The notes: generated from the letters alone by a model not told the origin. DNA of 64,000 bases from Micromonospora sp. R77 (GCF_022747945.1 NZ_JALDST010000001.1:4774001-4838000); one strand, 5' to 3'; counted from the stretch's first letter, positions 1 to 9,168 are shown. A program made the numbers and translations.

Positions 1-1200
1 CCGTCCACGCAGTCCAGCGCGGCCAGCAGCCCGGCCCGGTCGCGCTCCGGGTTGACCGGGCGCTCCGGTCCCTTCAGCCCTCGGACGCTGCGGTCGGAGT
101 TGAGGCAGACCACCAGGCAGTCGCCGAGCCGGCGGGCCGCCTGGAGGGTGGCGACGTGCCCGGCGTGCAGGATGTCGAAGCAGCCGCCGGTGGCGACCAC
201 GGTGCCGCCGTCGGCGCGTACCCTCGCCACCAGTTCCTCGGTGGTGCGGGCCGCGGCCAGGACGGGCCGCTGCCCCTGCCCACGGTGCAGCCCGGCGGCC
301 CCGCCCGCCGCCACGTACGCGGACGCGGCGGCGACGGCCGCGCCGACCGCCTCGGCCACCGCGCCCCGTCACCGAGGGCCAGCGCGGCGGTGGCGGCGAA
401 CCGGTCGCCCGCCCCGCAGGTGTCCTCGACCCGGTCGGCGGCGGGCGGCGGGACGACCAACAGCGGTGCTGCCGGAGTGGCAGAGCACCGCGCCGTCCCC
501 GCCCATGGTTACCGCGACCGCGCCGACCCGCCAGCGTCGGCGCAGCGCGTGCCCGGCCCGGGTGGCGGTGGAGAGCGCGGAACGGCCCGGCGTCGCCGGT
601 GAGCTGCCGCAGCTCGGCGAGGTTGGGGGTGGTCAGCCGGGCGCCGGCCACGGCGACGGGACCGCGCGGGTGCGGGTCCCACACCACCGGGGCGGGTGGC
701 GGCCAGCGCCGCGCGCAACGTCGGCTGCCGGACCAGTCCGCGGCCGTAGTCGCTGACCAGCATGGCGGAGGCGTGGAGAGCAGCTCCAGCGTCGCGTCGG
801 ACGGCTCGGCCGGCGACTGCGGGTCGCCGCCCCGGTCGAGCCGCGCAGGGTCTGCCCGCCGGAGCGGAGCCGGATCTTCTCGGCGGTCGCGCCGGGCAGC
901 ATCGGGTACACCTCGACCCCGGCGTCGGCGAGATCTTCTCCAGCCGCGCGCCGCCGGCCGTCGGCGAGCGCGGTGACCAGGGCGACCTCGCCCGGGCCGC
1001 CGCGAGCAGGGCGGCCAGGCCGGGTGAGCAGGGCGGTCGGTCGCGGACCGTTCGTCCAGCCGGCGGGGGCGTCCGGCGACGCGGTCACCGCGCCGGCCAC
1101 GTCTCGAGCAGCGCGTCACCGACGGTCGGCGGCGAACACCGCGGCCGGTGCCGGGGCACCGCCGGGCGGACCGACCCGTTGCGGGTCTCGTCGAGCACCG
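1..1200 (-). pseudogene. hldE: HldE-type heptose 7-phosphate kinase / heptose 1-phosphate adenylyltransferase, frame-broken and cut by the left edge
   Basis: In Gram-negatives this bifunctional enzyme phosphorylates D-glycero-D-manno-heptose 7-phosphate at C1 and then adenylylates it to ADP-heptose. Both halves can be read here, but only by changing frame. A PfkB-type kinase start (VGDALLE) lies near 1110, a middle part (AEKIRLRSGGQTL, then VSDYGRGLV) lies at about 720-870, and the PfkB signature DTCGAGDRF lies at about 398-424. The nucleotidyltransferase motif [16 protein letters not shown] follows near 140-210, and that domain continues beyond base 1. At least five reading-frame changes are needed between 1 and 1200. 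This means either a decayed gene or sequencing errors in GC-rich runs. It is the last visible gene of the minus-strand heptose operon, directly downstream of the GmhA-like isomerase. The family call is firm; whether it is functional is unknown. Confidence 0.7.
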
Positions 1201-1279
1201 TCGGCCGGTGTCCGTCGAGCCGCCCAGCCCGTCGGCCCCCGGTGCGGGTCCGCCCCGACGCCCGGTCGTGCCGTGGCCG

Positions 1280-2017
1280 TCAGCCCGTGGCCGTTGGTGC
1301 CGTGGCCGTTGGGCCGAGCCCGTTCGTGCCGTGGCCGTTGAGGCCGTCGGGCAGGCCGACGCCGGCCAGGGACCGGGCCGGCGCTCCGCGCCGGTGTCGC
1401 CCCACGGCGCGAAGGCCGCCGACCGCGGACGTCGGGAGCTGCCGGACCAGCGGCAGGGCCTGGTCGACGTACTCGCAGAGCAGGTGGCTGGAGACCAGGT
1501 GCAGCTCCTGCACGACCTGGCTGTCCGGCGACGGCACGGCCAGCACCTCGTGGCACAGCTGGGCGAGGGGGTTGGGGCTGGGCCCGGTGAAGGCCCAGCA
1601 GCGGAGTCCGGTGTCGTGTCCGGCCTGGGCGGCGGTGAGGAGGTTGGTGCTGGTGCCGCTGGTGGACAGGAGCAGGAGGATGTCGTGGGGTCGGCCGTGG
1701 GCGCGGACCTGGCGGGCGAAGACCTCGTCGTAGCCGTAGTCGTTGCCGATGGCGGTCATGGCGCTGGTTTCGGCGTGCAGGGCGATGGCGGAGAGTGGTT
1801 CGCGGTCGTCGCGGAGTTTGCCGACGAGTTCGGCGGTGAGGTGTTGGGCCTCGGCGGCGCTGCCGCCGTTGCCGGCCACCAGCAGCCGGCCGCCCCGGGC
1901 CAGGGTCCAGGCCAGTTCGGTGCCCCAGTCGGCCAGCCGCTCGGCCTCCCGCCGGTACGGCAGCAGCGCCGCCGCCAGCCCGGACAGGTGCGCGTCGAGG
2001 GTGTCCAGATGGGTCAT
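1280..2017 (-). CDS. gmhA: SIS-domain phosphoheptose isomerase, GmhA-like
   Basis: GmhA converts sedoheptulose 7-phosphate to D-glycero-D-manno-heptose 7-phosphate, the first step toward ADP-heptose. The protein (about 245 residues if the stop at 1280 is real) has the SIS phosphosugar loop GNGGSAAEAQH at residues 49-59, LLLLSTSGTSTN in the second phosphate loop, and a C-terminal ELHLVSSHLLCEYVD helix that matches the GmhA active-site helix. The ATG overlaps the TGA of the upstream glycosyltransferase by one base (TGATG), so translation is coupled. GmhA proteins are usually about 190-200 residues. The last 45 residues here are low-complexity and rich in Asn-Gly-His-Gly, lie over short DNA repeats, and may be a frame-shift artefact. 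Neighbouring GmhB-, HldE- and GT9-like genes support the heptose assignment. Confidence 0.85.
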   Translation of the reverse strand: MTHLDTLDAHLSGLAAALLPYRREAERLADWGTELAWTLARGGRLLVAGNGGSAAEAQHLTAELVGKLRDDREPLSAIALHAETSAMTAIGNDYGYDEVFARQVRAHGRPHDILLLLSTSGTSTNLLTAAQAGHDTGLRCWAFTGPSPNPLAQLCHEVLAVPSPDSQVVQELHLVSSHLLCEYVDQALPLVRQLPTSAVGGLRAVGRHRRGAPARSLAGVGLPDGLNGHGTNGLGPTATAPTATG

Positions 2018-3234
2018 CAGGCCACCGCCGGGGCCGGTCGGGCGACGGTGCTCACCGAGGCGTAGACCGCGCTGAGCTGCTCGGCGCAGCGCTTCCACGA
2101 GTAGCGGCTGCGGATCCGGTCCAGCGCCGCCGTGGCGTACGCGAACCGGCGCACCTTGTCGGCGAGCAGCCGGCGGATCGCGGTGCCCAGTGCGCGGGGG
2201 TCGCGCGGCGGCACCAGGTCGCCGGTGAGCCCGTCGACCACGGTGTCGGCGATGCCACCGACGTTCGTGCCGATCACCGGCACGCCGCAGGCCATGCTCT
2301 CCAGCGGGGTGAGCCCGAACGGCTCGTACCAGGGGGCGGCGACCAGCACGTCGGCCGAGCGGTACCAGGCGGCCATCTCCTCGCGGGGCACCGCGCCGAC
2401 CAGCTTCACCCGGTCGGCGACGCCGCAGGACTCGGCGATGGCGCGCAGCCGGCGGGCGAACGAGTCGGCGGGGAGCAGCTCCGCCGGCGGGCCGCCGACC
2501 ACCACGCACTCGGCCTCGGGGACGGCCGGCAGCGCCCGGACGACCTCCAGGAAGCCCTTGCGTTCCACCATCCGGCCGACGGTGAGGATCCGCGGCCGGG
2601 CCGGGTCGCGCGGGGCGACCGGACCGTCGGGGCGGAACACCTCCTGGTTGACGCCGGAGGGGACCAGCGCCATCCGGGACCGGGGCACACCCAGCCGGAC
2701 CAGCTCACCCACCTCGTCCTCGCACTGCACGATGACCCGGTCGACGGCCCGGCCGAGCGCCCGCTCGTAGCCGACCCGTCCTGGTGGGCTGGTGTCCCGG
2801 GAGCCCTGGTGGCGGCGCTTCACCGCGCCCAGCGCGTGGTACGTCAGCACGGTCGGCACCCCGGCCCGCCGCCCGGCGTGCACGGTGGCCAGGCCGCTCA
2901 TCCAGAAGTGCGCGTGCGCCACGTCGGGGGTCCAGTCCCCGTGCCGCCACCGGTCGGCCAGCCAGCTGCCGAACTCGCCCATGTAGGGCAGCAGTTCGTC
3001 CTTGGGCACCCGCCGGGCGGGGCCGGCCGGCACGTGCCACACCTGGTAGCCGGCCGGCGTGGACACCGACTCGGCGAGCCCTGCCGCGTCGCGGCGGGTG
3101 TAGACGCGAACGTCGTGCCCCTCGCCGACCAGCGCGGAGGCGAGTTCCGCCACGTGGGTGTTCTGACCGCCGGCGTCCTCCTCGCCGAGGACGGCGAGCG
3201 GGCTGGCGTGCTCCGAAATCATCGCGATGCGCAT
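2017..3234 (-). CDS. Glycosyltransferase family 4 (GT-B fold)
   Basis: This is a complete 405-residue retaining glycosyltransferase. The N-terminal donor/acceptor half begins MRIAMISEHASPL and contains GGQNTHVAELASAL near residue 22. The C-terminal nucleotide-sugar half contains the E-x7-E type motif EPFGLTPLESMACGVPVIG at about residues 303-321. Both features are typical of GT4 enzymes such as MshA or sucrose-phosphate-synthase-like proteins. It overlaps the previous gene by 16 bases and the following gmhA by one, so it belongs to the heptose operon. It probably adds a sugar to the heptose-containing glycan; donor and acceptor cannot be read from the sequence. A mycothiol MshA role is unlikely because that gene normally lies elsewhere and is not co-transcribed with heptose genes. 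Confidence 0.85.
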   Translation of the reverse strand: MRIAMISEHASPLAVLGEEDAGGQNTHVAELASALVGEGHDVRVYTRRDAAGLAESVSTPAGYQVWHVPAGPARRVPKDELLPYMGEFGSWLADRWRHGDWTPDVAHAHFWMSGLATVHAGRRAGVPTVLTYHALGAVKRRHQGSRDTSPPGRVGYERALGRAVDRVIVQCEDEVGELVRLGVPRSRMALVPSGVNQEVFRPDGPVAPRDPARPRILTVGRMVERKGFLEVVRALPAVPEAECVVVGGPPAELLPADSFARRLRAIAESCGVADRVKLVGAVPREEMAAWYRSADVLVAAPWYEPFGLTPLESMACGVPVIGTNVGGIADTVVDGLTGDLVPPRDPRALGTAIRRLLADKVRRFAYATAALDRIRSRYSWKRCAEQLSAVYASVSTVARPAPAVA

Positions 3235-4205
3235 GTCTCCTCCTCCATGAGTCGGTCCCAGTCAGCGAGGAACCGGTCGAGCCCGAAACGTTCCTTGGTC
3301 ACCTCACGCGCCCGCGCCCCCAGCCGGTACGCCGCGTCGCGGTCCCCGGCGAGCCAGCGGGCCGCCTCCATCAGCGTGTCGACCCGGGTGGAGAGCACCC
3401 CCGCGTCGGGCGGTACGGCGTCCACCGCCTCGGTGGTGGCCAGCGCCACGACCGGCATCCCGATGGTCATCGCCTCGATCAGGCTCAGCCCGAGCGAGGT
3501 CCACCGGCACAGGTGCAGGTACGCCCGCCGCCGCGCCACCTCCGCGTGCATCCGGTCCTGCGGCAGGTCGTCGAAGCCGGTGACCGGGTGGGGGAGTGCC
3601 AGGCCGCGCGCGGTCAACGCGTCCGGCAGCCCGGCCACCCCCATGCCGAAGACGTCCAGCGGGGCGACGGCGGCGAACCGGGGCATCAGGTCGGTGCCGG
3701 TGACCCGCCAGCGGCGTACCGGCTCGTTGGTGACCACGGCGAGGTGGTCCACGTCGCCGGTCCACTCCACCCGGGGCGGGACGATGCCGTGCTCGACGAC
3801 GGCGGTGCGGGTGCCGCCGTTGTCCCAGAACAGCTCGTTGAAGTGCGTGACGTGGGTGAGCAGCAGGTCGTCCCGGTCGGCCATCGGGTGGCGGGTGTTG
3901 GGCACGTCGCCCTTGGGGGTGTTGTGCTCGACGTAGATCGCCGGGAGGTCACGGCCGGGCCGGCGACCCAGCCACTGCTGGGCCAGCTCCAGCTCCTCGG
4001 GGCGTTGCAGGATCACCACGTCCACCTCGGCCCGGCCGAGCTGCTCCGGCGTCACCTCGACGGCGCTGTCGGGCCACGGATAGGTCCGCGCCCGGCCGAG
4101 GCCGTACGGGCCCCGGTCCGGGGTGACCGGGACCAGGTAGCGGTGTCGCCCGTGCACGAAGGACGTGGTCCAGGAGCCGTGCACGTGCCAGAGCAGAACG
4201 TTCAT
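3219..4205 (-). CDS. Glycosyltransferase (GT4-like), heptose operon
   Basis: The 328-residue protein starts at ATG 4205 (MNVLLWHVHGSW). The open frame extends much further upstream, but only as noncoding read-through. Its C-terminal half has the arrangement seen in GT-B glycosyltransferases: LHLCRWTSLGLSLIEAMTIG near residue 235, followed by MPVVALATTEAVDAVP. The N-terminal half has VEHNTPKGDVP and an HVTHFNELFWDN segment, as in predicted polysaccharide glycosyltransferases. A 45-base gap separates it from the GT9 gene upstream, and its end overlaps the next GT4 start by 16 bases. Family membership is likely; the sugar is unknown. Confidence 0.75.
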   Translation of the reverse strand: MNVLLWHVHGSWTTSFVHGRHRYLVPVTPDRGPYGLGRARTYPWPDSAVEVTPEQLGRAEVDVVILQRPEELELAQQWLGRRPGRDLPAIYVEHNTPKGDVPNTRHPMADRDDLLLTHVTHFNELFWDNGGTRTAVVEHGIVPPRVEWTGDVDHLAVVTNEPVRRWRVTGTDLMPRFAAVAPLDVFGMGVAGLPDALTARGLALPHPVTGFDDLPQDRMHAEVARRRAYLHLCRWTSLGLSLIEAMTIGMPVVALATTEAVDAVPPDAGVLSTRVDTLMEAARWLAGDRDAAYRLGARAREVTKERFGLDRFLADWDRLMEEETCASR

Positions 4206-4249
4206 GCCTCTCCTCGCGACTGGGACGGGGTGGACAGGGTCGGGGGTGG

Positions 4250-5253
4250 TCAGGTGGGCGGGGGTGCGAGGAGTCGGACGGCGGCGACGACCTCGGCCGG
4301 GTCGATCCCGGTCAGGCAGGGGTGCCCGGTGACCGGGCAGATCGCCGCCCGGGTGTCCCGGCAGGCGGCGTCGGCGTCGCCGAGCCGGACGTTCGGCACC
4401 CGGTAGGGACCCCACTGTCCGTAGGGGACGGTCGGGGCGAAGAGGCTGACGACGGGCGTACCGACGGCGGCGGCGAGGTGCGCGGGGCCGGTGTTGCCGA
4501 CCACCAGCGCGCCGGCACCGGCGATCACCGGCGGCCAGCCAGCACCGAGCCCCGTGCGCCCGCCCAGGTCGGTGCCGCCGGCTGCGGCGACCCGGGCGGT
4601 GAGGTCCCGCTCGCCCGCGCCGCCGGTGACCAGCACCCGGTAGCCGGCGGCCACCAGCGCGCACGATCCGGGTGGCCAGTTCGGGGCGGGCAGGCCCGGG
4701 TCGGCACCGACGCGCCGGGATGCAGCACCACGTAGTCGCCCTCGACCGGGTCCGCCGGGTCGGTGAGGTCCGCGCGCAGTCGCAGGTCCGGTTCGTCGTG
4801 GTCCGGCAGGGCGAAGCCGGCGGCGGCGGCCAGGGACAGGGCCCGTTCGGGTTCGGGTACGCCGACCGGCACGCGGTGGCGGACGTCGAGCAGCGAGCCG
4901 GGGTAGTCGTCGCTGATGGCGCTGATCCTTGGCACGCCGGCCAGCCGAAGGAGCAGGGCCAGGGGCAGCGGGGACTGGTGGAAGCTGGTGAAGATGACGG
5001 CCTCGTCGGCGGCGATGTCGGTGAGCCGGTCGGTGAGCTGGCGGATGTCGTCGGGGTCGACGGATGCGGGGTCGCCGTCGATCCAGGGCAGCGGCCACTC
5101 GATGAGTTCGTCGACGCCGGGGAGGAGTTCGGCGGCGGCGCGACCGCGCGGGCCGCAGAGCAGCACGACCCGGTCGGCGCCGGCGGCGACCGCGCGGATG
5201 CCGGGGCCGGTGACCAGGACGTCCCCGGCGGAGTCGCTGCGGACCACCAGCAC
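4250..5253 (-). pseudogene. Glycosyltransferase family 9, ADP-heptosyltransferase-like, frame-broken
   Basis: GT9 enzymes (WaaC/WaaF type) transfer heptose from ADP-heptose. The N-terminal reading begins at GTG 5253 with VLVVRSDSAGDVLVTGPGIRA, the usual GT9 opening, and continues through ISDDYPGSLLDVRHRVPVG and VVLHPGASVPTRA. Near 4700-4650 the coding signal moves twice to other frames. It resumes as LVAAGYRVLVTGG and ends with the diagnostic GT9 segment VVGNTGPAHLAAAVGTPVV, then LFAPTVPYGQWGPY and a C-terminal CLTGI. Two single-base indels within about 50 bases explain the break. The enzyme fits the heptose operon exactly. It may also be naturally fused to the phosphatase upstream (see findings). 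Confidence 0.75.
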
Positions 5254-5855
5254 GGTGCCGCGCCCGTGCGGTACGGCGGACGACCGGCGACCAGCGCCAT
5301 CCGGTCGAGGATCTCGTCCGCCGCCGCCGGCAGGTCGGCCACCACCGGCGCGCGGCGGCCTCCTCGGCCGGACGGGTCGACCGGGGTCGGCACCATGACG
5401 GCGGCGGTCGCGCCGGCGGCCGCGACCATGTCCCGGCCGATGTCGCCGACCAGCACGCAGCGCCGGGGCGTGGTGCCGAGCGCGGTGGCGGCGGCGTGCA
5501 CCAGACCGGGCGCGGGCTTGCGGCAGGCGCAGCCGTCGGTGTCGTCGTGCGGGCAGACGTGCCAGCTGTCGAAGGGGCCGAGCAGTTCGGAGATCCGGTC
5601 GTGCACGGCCCGCATCTGTGCGGCGGTGAACAGGCCCCGGGCCAGCCCGGACTGGTTGGTCACCACGGCCAGCCGCAGCCCGGCCGCCCGCAGCCGGTCG
5701 AGGGCCTCCCGGACGCCGGGCAGCGGCCGGACCTTCTCCGGGTCGCCGTTGTAGGGCACGTCCTCGACCAGCGTGCCGTCCCGGTCGAGCAGCACCGCGT
5801 CGAAGAGCACCGGCCGCTCCCGGTCGGGCCGGTCGCCGTGGGCGGTGGACGTCAT
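5254..5855 (-). CDS. gmhB: HAD-IIIA phosphatase, GmhB-like (heptose 1,7-bisphosphate 7-phosphatase)
   Basis: GmhB removes the 7-phosphate from D-glycero-D-manno-heptose 1,7-bisphosphate between the two HldE steps. The protein starts at ATG 5855. It shows the HAD motif I as LLDRDGTLVED, motif II in VVTNQSGLARG, a zinc loop of the GmhB type (C-P-H then C-A-C within CPHDDTDGCACRKP), and motif IV as LVGDIGRDMVAA. Its ATG overlaps the TGA of the upstream GT2 gene (ATGA at 5855-5852). The frame contains no stop codon for more than 2 kb after the domain. So either the true gene ends near 5254 after a lost or gained base, or it is fused in frame to the GT9 enzyme. The downstream end given is therefore approximate. 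Confidence 0.8.
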
Positions 5856-6888
5856 CGTGCCGCCTCCGGGCCGAGCACGCCGGCGGGCACCGACCGGCTG
5901 CGCCACCAGCCGCGTACCCAGTGGGTGACGGCGAGCGGGGGGATGAGCGCGCTGGTCACCAGCATGGTGGCGACCTCGTCGGCGGTTCCCGGGCCGGGCG
6001 CGATCCGGGCCCGGCGAACTCGGCGGTGCCGGCCGCCCAGCCGAGCGCGGCGAGGCCGGCGGTGACACCGAGCACCGGGCGGGCGGGAGGCGGCGGGATG
6101 CCTGCCCACGCCACGGCGGCGGCCAGCGCCACCGCACCGGCGGCGGTGACCGCCACGTGCCGGGGTCGCCGACCCGGGGTGGTCGGCAGGTCGGCGCCAG
6201 GTCGGGCCGTACGTCGGCGCAGCAGTGCGTCGTCGGCGTTGCCGCGCTGGGTGCGCAGCCTGACCCAGCGGCTCTCGGGGCGTACCGGATGGGTGACCCG
6301 GCGCTCGCCGCGGACCAGCCGCCAGCCGGCGCGCCGCACCCGGTGCGCCAGTTCGGCGTCCTCCCGGTAGGCCCGGGGGAAGCGCTCGTCGAAGCCCCCG
6401 ACGGCGGCCAGCGCGGCCCGCCGGTAGGCCATGTCCGCGGTGATCCAGTTCCCGTCGGCGAGGCCGGCGGTGACCCGCTCCCAGTCGGTGGGGTGGCGGT
6501 CCGCCGGCAGCGGCACCTCGACCCAGCCCTGCACGCCGCCGACCGCGTCGGCCGCCGCGAGGTCGTCGCGCAGCCGCCGGCACCAGTCCGGCGCGGGCCG
6601 CACGTCGTCGTCCAGGAAGACCACCCACGACCCGCGGGCCGCCCGCCAGCCCAGGTTGCGGGCCGCCGCCGGGCCCGCGCCCCGCCCGGTCAGCACCTTC
6701 GTGTACGCCGCCAGTGCTCCCGGCACCGCCAGCTCGCCGGTGCCGTCGTGCCGGCCGTCGTTGTCGTCGCGGCGGTCGTCGACCAGCAGCAGCTCCACCT
6801 CGGGCAGCTCGTCGAGCTGGCCGGCGAGCACGTCGAGCAGTGCCGTCAGGCTCGGCCGGCCGAGCGTCGGCACCACCACGCTGATCAC
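5852..6888 (-). CDS. Glycosyltransferase family 2, one frame break near the C-terminus
   Basis: The N-terminal 230 residues form a GT-A domain: VVVPTLGRPSLTALLDVLAG at the start, the metal-binding FLDDDVRPAPDW, ARNLGWRAARG before it, and GGFDERFPRAYREDAELAHR as the acceptor/base region. The frame that starts at ATG 6888 stays open to 5956, but from about 6010 the sensible continuation is in another frame. That frame (TADEVATMLVTSALIPPLA, then VTHWVRGWWRSR) ends at a TGA overlapping the gmhB ATG as ATGA. The C-terminal part is hydrophobic and may be a membrane anchor. The start overlaps the carbamoyltransferase stop as ATGA. Second gene of the heptose operon; substrate unknown. Confidence 0.8.
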
Positions 6889-8537
6889 CGGTCACCGCCG
6901 AGCGTCCGACGGTGCACCGCGAACGGGCCGAGGGCGAGCAGGTCCACCGGGGCCGAGCCGAACAGCTCCATCGCCTCGCGCGGGGTGTCCACCATCGGCC
7001 GGCCGGCGGTGTTCAGCGAGGTGTTCACCACCACCGGCAGCCCGGTCAGCCGCTCGAACTCGGCCAGCAGCTCGGCCACCACCGGCTCGGTGTCGGCGTG
7101 CACGGTCTGCACCCGGGCGGTGCCGTCGACGTGGGTGACGGCCGGGATGCGGTCCCGCCACTCCGGCTTAACCCGGTGCACGAAGAGCATGTACGGGCTG
7201 GGGTAGACGCCGTCGAAGAGCTCCGCGAAGCGTTCCGCGCGGACCATCGGGGCGATCGGCCGGAACTGCTCCCGGCCCTTGACGTCGTTCATCCGGCGGG
7301 TGGTGTCCGGGTCGCCGGGGTGGGCGAGCAGCGACCGGTGGCCCAGCGCGCGGGGGCCGTACTCGCTGCGGCCCTGGTACCAGGCGACGATGCCGTTGTC
7401 GGCGAGCACCCGGGCCGCCTCGGCCGCGATCGACGCCGGCCGGGTGTACGTCAGCGCGGCCCGGCGCAGCTCCGCCTCCAGCTCCTCGTCGGACCAGCCG
7501 CGCCCCAGGTCGGCCCCGGCCATCGCGGTGGACCGGTCGCCGAGCGTGCCGGCCACGTGCAGGGCCGCGCCGAGCGCCGTCCCCGAGTCGCCCGCCGCCG
7601 GCTGCACCCACACGTCCCGGTACGGCCCCTCGGCGGCGAGGCGCGCGTTCGCCACGCAGTTCAGCGCCACCCCGCCGGCCATGGCCAGGGTGGACGCGCC
7701 GCCGGAGGCGTCGTACAGCCAGCGGGACAGGTCGAGGACGACCTCCTCCAGCCGGGCCTGCACGCTGGACGCCAGGTCGGCGTGCTCGGCGGTCAGCTCG
7801 CCACCGGCGGCGACCGCCTTGGCCATGCTGCCCCAGTCGATCCGGTCCACGTGGAAGCCACCCTCGGGCGTGACCCGGACCAGCTCGCGCAGCAGACCCA
7901 GGTGCTTCGGCTCGCCGTACGAGGCCAGCGCCATCACCTTGTACTCGTCGCTGGAGTGCAGGAAGCCCAGGTGCCGGGTCAGGTCCTCGTAGAGCAGGCC
8001 GAGCGAGTGCGGCAGCTCCTGCGAGTGGAGCGACGAGAGTTCCCCGCCCCGGTAGACGCCCGCGAGGTGGCTGGCCACCTCGCCGCGACCGTCCAGCACC
8101 AGCACCGCGGTGTCGTCGCCGGCCGGCGGGGCGGCCAGCCCGGCGGAGGCGGCGTGCGCCACGTGGTGCGGCACGAACCGCACCTTCTCCGGGTCGAGGC
8201 CGGGCAGCGCGGCGGCGAGGAACTGCGGGGCCCGGGTGGCGTAGTCGACGCGCAGCCAGTCCCACGGGTCGGCGAGGCCGAGGCTGCCGGCGTCCCGGCA
8301 GAGCCCGGGGTCGAACGAGTACGCGACCGCGTCGAGGCTGTCGACGTCGATCCCGGCGCTGGTCAGGCACCACGCGGCGGACAGCTCCGGCAGTTCCCAC
8401 GCGGAGAACGGCACGGGACGCTTGCCGTGCTTGCGGCGGCTGAACCGTTCCTCTTCGGCGGCGGCCACCACCGTGCCGTCGACCACCAGGGCAGCGGCGG
8501 GATCGTGGAAGACCGCGTTGATTCCAAGGACGCGCAT
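6885..8537 (-). CDS. O-carbamoyltransferase (NodU/CmcH/TobZ family)
   Basis: These enzymes transfer a carbamoyl group from carbamoyl phosphate, via carbamoyl-AMP, to a hydroxyl of a sugar or antibiotic. The start is taken at ATG 8537 (MRVLGINAVFHDPAAALV), the canonical opening of the family; upstream in-frame codons encode nothing similar. The 550-residue protein has the metal-site HHVAHAASA segment near residue 145, MAGGVALNCVANARL in the Kae1-like ATPase fold, SEYGPRALGHRSLLAHP, and PVVVNTSLNTAGRPMVDTP in the C-terminal carbamoyltransferase domain. It is the first gene of the heptose operon and its stop overlaps the GT2 start. It probably carbamoylates a sugar of the same glycan, perhaps a heptose. 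A secondary-metabolite target cannot be excluded. Confidence 0.85.
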   Translation of the reverse strand: MRVLGINAVFHDPAAALVVDGTVVAAAEEERFSRRKHGKRPVPFSAWELPELSAAWCLTSAGIDVDSLDAVAYSFDPGLCRDAGSLGLADPWDWLRVDYATRAPQFLAAALPGLDPEKVRFVPHHVAHAASAGLAAPPAGDDTAVLVLDGRGEVASHLAGVYRGGELSSLHSQELPHSLGLLYEDLTRHLGFLHSSDEYKVMALASYGEPKHLGLLRELVRVTPEGGFHVDRIDWGSMAKAVAAGGELTAEHADLASSVQARLEEVVLDLSRWLYDASGGASTLAMAGGVALNCVANARLAAEGPYRDVWVQPAAGDSGTALGAALHVAGTLGDRSTAMAGADLGRGWSDEELEAELRRAALTYTRPASIAAEAARVLADNGIVAWYQGRSEYGPRALGHRSLLAHPGDPDTTRRMNDVKGREQFRPIAPMVRAERFAELFDGVYPSPYMLFVHRVKPEWRDRIPAVTHVDGTARVQTVHADTEPVVAELLAEFERLTGLPVVVNTSLNTAGRPMVDTPREAMELFGSAPVDLLALGPFAVHRRTLGGDR

Positions 8538-8770
8538 GGGAGGTCCGTACCCTGGTGTCCGCTGCCTAACCTGTAGATCATCGACTTCTCCGGGCAGGTC
8601 GTCGGCCCGATGGGAGATCGTCACGGGCCGTGCCGTCCGGCGCTGTCCAGGGACCAGCGCCCCTGGTCGCCACCCGTTGCGGGGAGCAGGCTGAGCAAAG
8701 AGGTGACGGTGGCTCCCGTTTTGCGGCGGGCGGCCACCGGCATGACGAACGTGAACCCCGGGAGGTACCC

Positions 8771-9100
8771 GTGTCCCCGTCCTCGCTCTCCGAACTGATC
8801 GAGGAGCAACTCACCCTGGCCCACGCCACCGACAGCGGACGCAGTGCCCGTACGGTCTACGGTGGAGCCGGCCGCCCGCTGCGGCAGACCCTGCTCGTGC
8901 TGGTCGCGGGCCGTGCGCTCGAGGAGCACGCCAGCCCCGGCGCGGCGACCCTGCAGGTGCTGCGCGGCCGGGTCCGCCTGGTCGCCGACGACCGGTCCTG
9001 GACGGGGGTGACCGGCGACCTGCTGCCGATCCCGGACGCCCGGCACGCCCTGCACGCCGACGAGGACTCCGCGGTGCTGCTCACGGTCGCCCTCGGCTGA
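8771..9100 (+). CDS. Small cupin-domain protein
   Basis: A 109-residue protein starting at GTG 8771, chosen because GGAGG lies at 8761-8765. An upstream in-frame start lacks a ribosome site and would add unconserved-looking sequence. The body reads as a single cupin barrel: LVLVAGRALEEHASPGAATLQVLRGRVRL, then WTGVTGDLLPIPDARHALHADEDSAVLLTV. Related short cupins in actinobacteria are uncharacterised. It is transcribed away from the heptose operon and converges on hmp across a strong hairpin. No substrate can be assigned. Confidence 0.75.
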   Translation: MSPSSLSELIEEQLTLAHATDSGRSARTVYGGAGRPLRQTLLVLVAGRALEEHASPGAATLQVLRGRVRLVADDRSWTGVTGDLLPIPDARHALHADEDSAVLLTVALG

Positions 9101-9115
9101 CCTCGACCCGACAAG

Positions 9116-9153
9116 GGCCCCTGTCCCGGTGGGAACCCACCGGGACAGGGGCC
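9116..9153. terminator. Bidirectional hairpin terminator between the cupin gene and hmp
   Basis: A perfect 18-base-pair inverted repeat (arms 9116-9133 and 9136-9153) around two A residues lies 15 bases past the cupin stop and 16 bases before the hmp stop. GC-rich hairpins without a T run are the usual actinobacterial terminator form. Confidence 0.8.
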
Positions 9154-9168
9154 TCGCGCAGCTGTGGC

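Noticed and set aside
2017..3234. MshA of mycothiol synthesis
   Set aside because: It is co-translated with heptose genes and lacks any mycothiol gene nearby, so a glycan-specific GT4 role is preferred.
3219..6137. A 972-codon open frame on the minus strand
   Set aside because: It is a composite. Only 5855-5254 (phosphatase) and 4205-3219 (glycosyltransferase) are coding in this frame; the middle is the wrong frame of the GT9 gene.
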